Made by a program: the position numbers and the translations under genes. Under the pieces are notes generated by a model, which did no database searches, had not been told where the DNA came from, and worked only from the letters and a program-made list of their open reading frames with translations. Positions 12,353-14,536 of a stretch of 14,536 nucleotides of DNA are shown here, one piece after another. Positions within the stretch are counted from its first letter, which is position 1; each line of letters opens with the position of its first letter. This DNA comes from Pyrinomonadaceae bacterium (GTDB lineage: Bacteria; Acidobacteriota; Blastocatellia; Pyrinomonadales; Pyrinomonadaceae), in contig JACCRA010000498.1 of the NCBI GenBank assembly GCA_013813825.1, positions 1-14,536 on the forward strand, read 5' to 3'.

Positions 12353-13525
12353 TCAACGGACTGGTCGCGCCTCCCGCCCTCCGACCGCTCCACCGGACGG
12401 GCGAGCCAGTTTGGCGCGGACTCTCTCGCGCAGAGACATTTCAAAAAGCCGCGCCGGGCCGACTTCCGAGAATTTTAGGGCGCGCAACTGCTTCTCAATT
12501 TGCTGGCGGTAGCTGGACACCAAAGTGTCCGAGACGCCGAGGCGCGCGGCAGCTTCCAGTTGCGTAATGTGGTCAGCGCTCAAATAGCAATGCCAGAGCA
12601 CGCCGAGCATTCGATCGAACTGCTTAGCCTTTCCGAGCACATTTTTTTTCAGGTTCTCTAAAAACTGATCCACTTGGCGCGCGGCCGAGTGCGCGGCCTC
12701 GCGGCGCAACAAACTCTGTTCGGGGTTCTCGCCCCCGTCGGCCGTCTCTGGCTGGCCATGTCCCTGATCTTCGCCGCCGAGCGGGATCAGATTCATATCC
12801 ATTACCGGCAAGCGCGAGATCACGATATTGCGGAGCGAGCGCACATCAAGCGGCGCGTCTACGACTTCGAGCACCGCGACAATTAAAGTTTCGAGTTCGG
12901 GATTGCTGATGATCACTTGCGAGTCGCCGCCGCGTCCGACATGCCGGATATCCCGCGTCCGCACCGGGACGGCCTCTTGCACCCGCTGTTCCGCTTCGTA
13001 GAGCGGGCAAGGCGTTCGGGCGTCCGGCCAACAACGCAGGCCGTACACGCGGCTCACCGCCCGACGGTAACTGCCGCCCGCCGCTGTCTCGTCGCAGCGG
13101 CGAAAGCGTTCGCTAGTTTTGAGTAGCTTGGAAATACGGAGTGAGAGCCGGTACGACTCGGGGTGGCGCTTGCTCAACTCGCTGCTGAGGATATTGGACA
13201 ACTCTATCTGCGAGATTTCAAACTCGATCTCGTCGTCGGTCATGCCGGCGTCGAGATAATGCTGGAAACGTTGTTTGCTGAAGAGGCGGGTGAAAAGTTC
13301 CTGCGTCAGATCACTGTAGGCGTCGTGCCCGACTTCGCCCTGAATGCCGGCCCCGGCTGAGAAGCGGACTAAGGGGTGATACCGCACCAGCCGGTACAAC
13401 TGCGCCCAGAGAAAAGTGACGTCTGAGCTATGTAATGCCCAAACCCATTGGCGCCGGCTCCCTACCATTTGAGCAGGCGCGGCAGATGAGTTCCCCGAAG
13501 TGGCGGCGGCGAGTGATTGACGCAT
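12353..13525 (-). CDS. Sigma-factor-like DNA-binding protein of unknown role
   Basis: A 390-aa soluble protein, not recognised by name. The C-terminal part (about 300-350: FDRMLGVLWHCYLSADHITQLEAAARLGVSDTLVSSYRQQIEKQLRAL) is a helix-turn-helix with the look of sigma-70 region 4. The N-terminal 40-140 region is helical (YSDLTQELFTRLFSKQRFQHYL, then RHPESYRLSLRISKLL), in the place where a sigma region 2 would sit, though I see no convincing -10 recognition motif. The middle has scattered Cys (144, 165, 173) and an acidic Gly-rich linker (250-270). It starts at an ATG with AAGGGA a few bases upstream. It may be a diverged sigma factor or an accessory transcription factor. It ends 12 bp before the remnant of the broken protease gene. 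Confidence 0.7.
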   Translation of the reverse strand: MRQSLAAATSGNSSAAPAQMVGSRRQWVWALHSSDVTFLWAQLYRLVRYHPLVRFSAGAGIQGEVGHDAYSDLTQELFTRLFSKQRFQHYLDAGMTDDEIEFEISQIELSNILSSELSKRHPESYRLSLRISKLLKTSERFRRCDETAAGGSYRRAVSRVYGLRCWPDARTPCPLYEAEQRVQEAVPVRTRDIRHVGRGGDSQVIISNPELETLIVAVLEVVDAPLDVRSLRNIVISRLPVMDMNLIPLGGEDQGHGQPETADGGENPEQSLLRREAAHSAARQVDQFLENLKKNVLGKAKQFDRMLGVLWHCYLSADHITQLEAAARLGVSDTLVSSYRQQIEKQLRALKFSEVGPARLFEMSLRERVRAKLARPSGGAVGGREARPVR

Positions 13526-13603
13526 GTCTTCCCTTAGAGATCGATGTCCTCAACAATCAAGTTGACGGAATTATGAGAAACCAGAGCGGGAGAGACATTC
13601 ATC

Positions 13604-13631
13604 AATTAAACTTCAAGAATTAAACTTCAAG
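13604..13631. repeat. 14-bp perfect tandem repeat upstream of the sigma-like gene
   Basis: AATTAAACTTCAAG occurs twice in direct succession (13604-13617, 13618-13631), 79 bases upstream of the start codon. A tandem pair in the promoter region may be a regulator binding site, possibly for autoregulation. Confidence 0.6.
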
Positions 13632-14224
13632 CTTTATCGTATTCGGCCAAGCCACACATTTCGTCCAAACACGTCAGATGCATTTATGTTCCTAGTAAGT
13701 TTGATACATTTTTGTCATCAAATGTTCACAAAAATTTGGCGGTGCTAATATTTTTCCTATTTCGTGTCCGCGTCGGCTACGATGGCAACTGTTATTTTCA
13801 GATAGGGAGTTTTTTTTGTCAGTTTTGGGAATGTGTATATGATTCGATATATCTCTTAGGTTGAACACTTCTCTCCCTTCAATTTGAAATCAATAAAGTG
13901 CCGACGTTCGTCGAAGGGCGTCTTTAATACGGCTTTGTCAGAACTGGCGTTTCCGCCCGAACTGCAAGGCAACCGTGCGTCTCATTCTCCAGCAAGCACA
14001 ATGCCCGTGCTTTTAAGGAGGGAGAGAGGTACACTCACAAATTCAAGCGACCACAAAAGCACAATGTGCTTGAGAATTACCGGTCAACGGCAAATTTCGG
14101 TAGCTCTCATCAGTGTCACGCGCGACGACTAGCGGTGCCGACCATCTTTTTGAGGTGTAAAACGGCACGGACGGTTCAAGCATTTGATCGAATTGACGGC
14201 TCCGCAGGAGGCTAGAAAAACAGG
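13632..14224. other. Long AT-rich intergenic region between divergent genes
   Basis: About 590 bp without a credible gene. It is clearly richer in A and T than the rest of the window up to about 13900, with T runs (e.g. 13810-13817). Short open frames here (such as 13884-14132) have no ribosome site and no protein-like pattern. Two small hairpins share the sequence AAGCACAATG: AAGCAC...GTGCTT at 13994-14012 and AAGCACAATGTGCTT at 14057-14071. They could belong to the 5' leader of the exported protein gene. No known riboswitch pattern was recognised. Confidence 0.5.
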
Positions 14225-14536
14225 ATGAAAAACTTCGCAGCAACGGCGCTCAAATCCATCACGATGAGTTTCGCACTCGTCGCCATCGTCACCCTCGCCC
14301 AGACCGTGGCGCGGGCGGATGAAGTTACAGTGGCCGGCTACACCAACGGCACTTTCAACGGCACCCCGGCGGCCATGCAAGGCCCCGGCCTACAGCAGAC
14401 TTCGTTGCTCGGCTTGAGCTATACGAACTCGACTTTCAGCGGCACGACGGTCAACGGCTTCCGCGGCTTGGGCGGCGACCCGGCCCCGCAGGGCACGCAG
14501 GGAGTCAACAACTTGGGTACATTTGCTCTCTCGAAT
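14225..14536 (+). CDS. Exported protein, N-terminal part (3' end outside window)
   Basis: From the ATG at 14225 the frame is open to the window end (104 codons). Residues 1-31 form a clear Sec signal peptide: a basic start, hydrophobic core SFALVAIVTLA and a cleavage site after VARA, before DEVTVAGYTNG. The mature part is rich in Gly, Thr, Asn and Ser with repeated phrases (GYTNGTFNGTP, SYTNSTFSGTTVNG, FRGLGGDP), a beta-strand-like pattern I associate with secreted or surface proteins of the choice-of-anchor type, often ending in a PEP-CTERM-like or other sorting signal that would be beyond the window. AGGAGG (14206-14211) lies 13 bases before the ATG. It is divergent from the sigma-like gene across the long AT-rich gap. 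Confidence 0.8.
   Translation, partial: MKNFAATALKSITMSFALVAIVTLAQTVARADEVTVAGYTNGTFNGTPAAMQGPGLQQTSLLGLSYTNSTFSGTTVNGFRGLGGDPAPQGTQGVNNLGTFALSN

Noticed and set aside
13600..13640. Start of a CRISPR array
   Set aside because: The 14-bp units are directly adjacent with no spacers and occur only twice.
13960..14060. Cyclic-di-GMP or other riboswitch before 14225
   Set aside because: Some GC-rich hairpin potential is present, but the conserved core sequences of the GEMM class are absent and the region is far from the start codon.
13884..14132. 82-aa plus-strand open frame before the exported protein gene
   Set aside because: No ribosome site, no domain pattern, and a random-looking composition in a non-coding region.

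Overview
The window looks like a chromosomal piece of a GC-rich Gram-negative bacterium, most likely Acidobacteriota (Blastocatellia-like). This is inferred from the tandem class-III pilins with acidobacterial-style sequence, the matrixin-like secreted protease, the VapB/PIN pair ending in SETIIEERR, and many dispersed palindromic and heptamer repeats. No rRNA, tRNA or marker gene is present, so the taxon is a judgement, not a proof.

Layout. (1) 1-736: end of one type IV pilin gene and a complete second one, each followed by its own strong hairpin terminator. (2) 846-1578: a VapBC-type toxin-antitoxin pair, then a 104-bp MITE-like palindrome (1612-1715). (3) 1761-4725: an ABC-2 transporter set ordered permease, membrane-anchored TPR protein, ATPase, with a 122-bp inverted-repeat element inside it and a composite REP-like block at its 3' end. 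(4) 8896 down to 4943, minus strand: CheY-like single-domain response regulator, RsbRD-N-like sensor protein, large two-PAS histidine kinase, small membrane-anchored protein. (5) 9123-11234, plus strand and divergent from (4): a 221-aa protein with an intact histidine-kinase H-box but a ruined ATP-binding domain, then an NtrC-type sigma-54 activator. (6) 11462-12337, minus strand: a broken matrixin-like metalloprotease, split by an in-frame TAG and missing its N-terminus. (7) 13525-12353, minus strand: a sigma-factor-like protein of unknown role. (8) About 700 bp of AT-richer non-coding DNA, then the start of an exported protein gene that runs off the window.

The most interesting reading is regions 4 and 5 together. 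A sensor kinase, a free receiver domain, a DHp-only pseudo-kinase and a DNA-binding regulator are the four parts of a Spo0A-type phosphorelay (kinase, Spo0F, Spo0B, Spo0A), here with a sigma-54 activator as output and an RsbRD-like sensor translationally coupled to the kinase. The parts are seen in the sequence; their wiring is inference. A more ordinary alternative is two unrelated signalling operons that share a divergent intergenic region.
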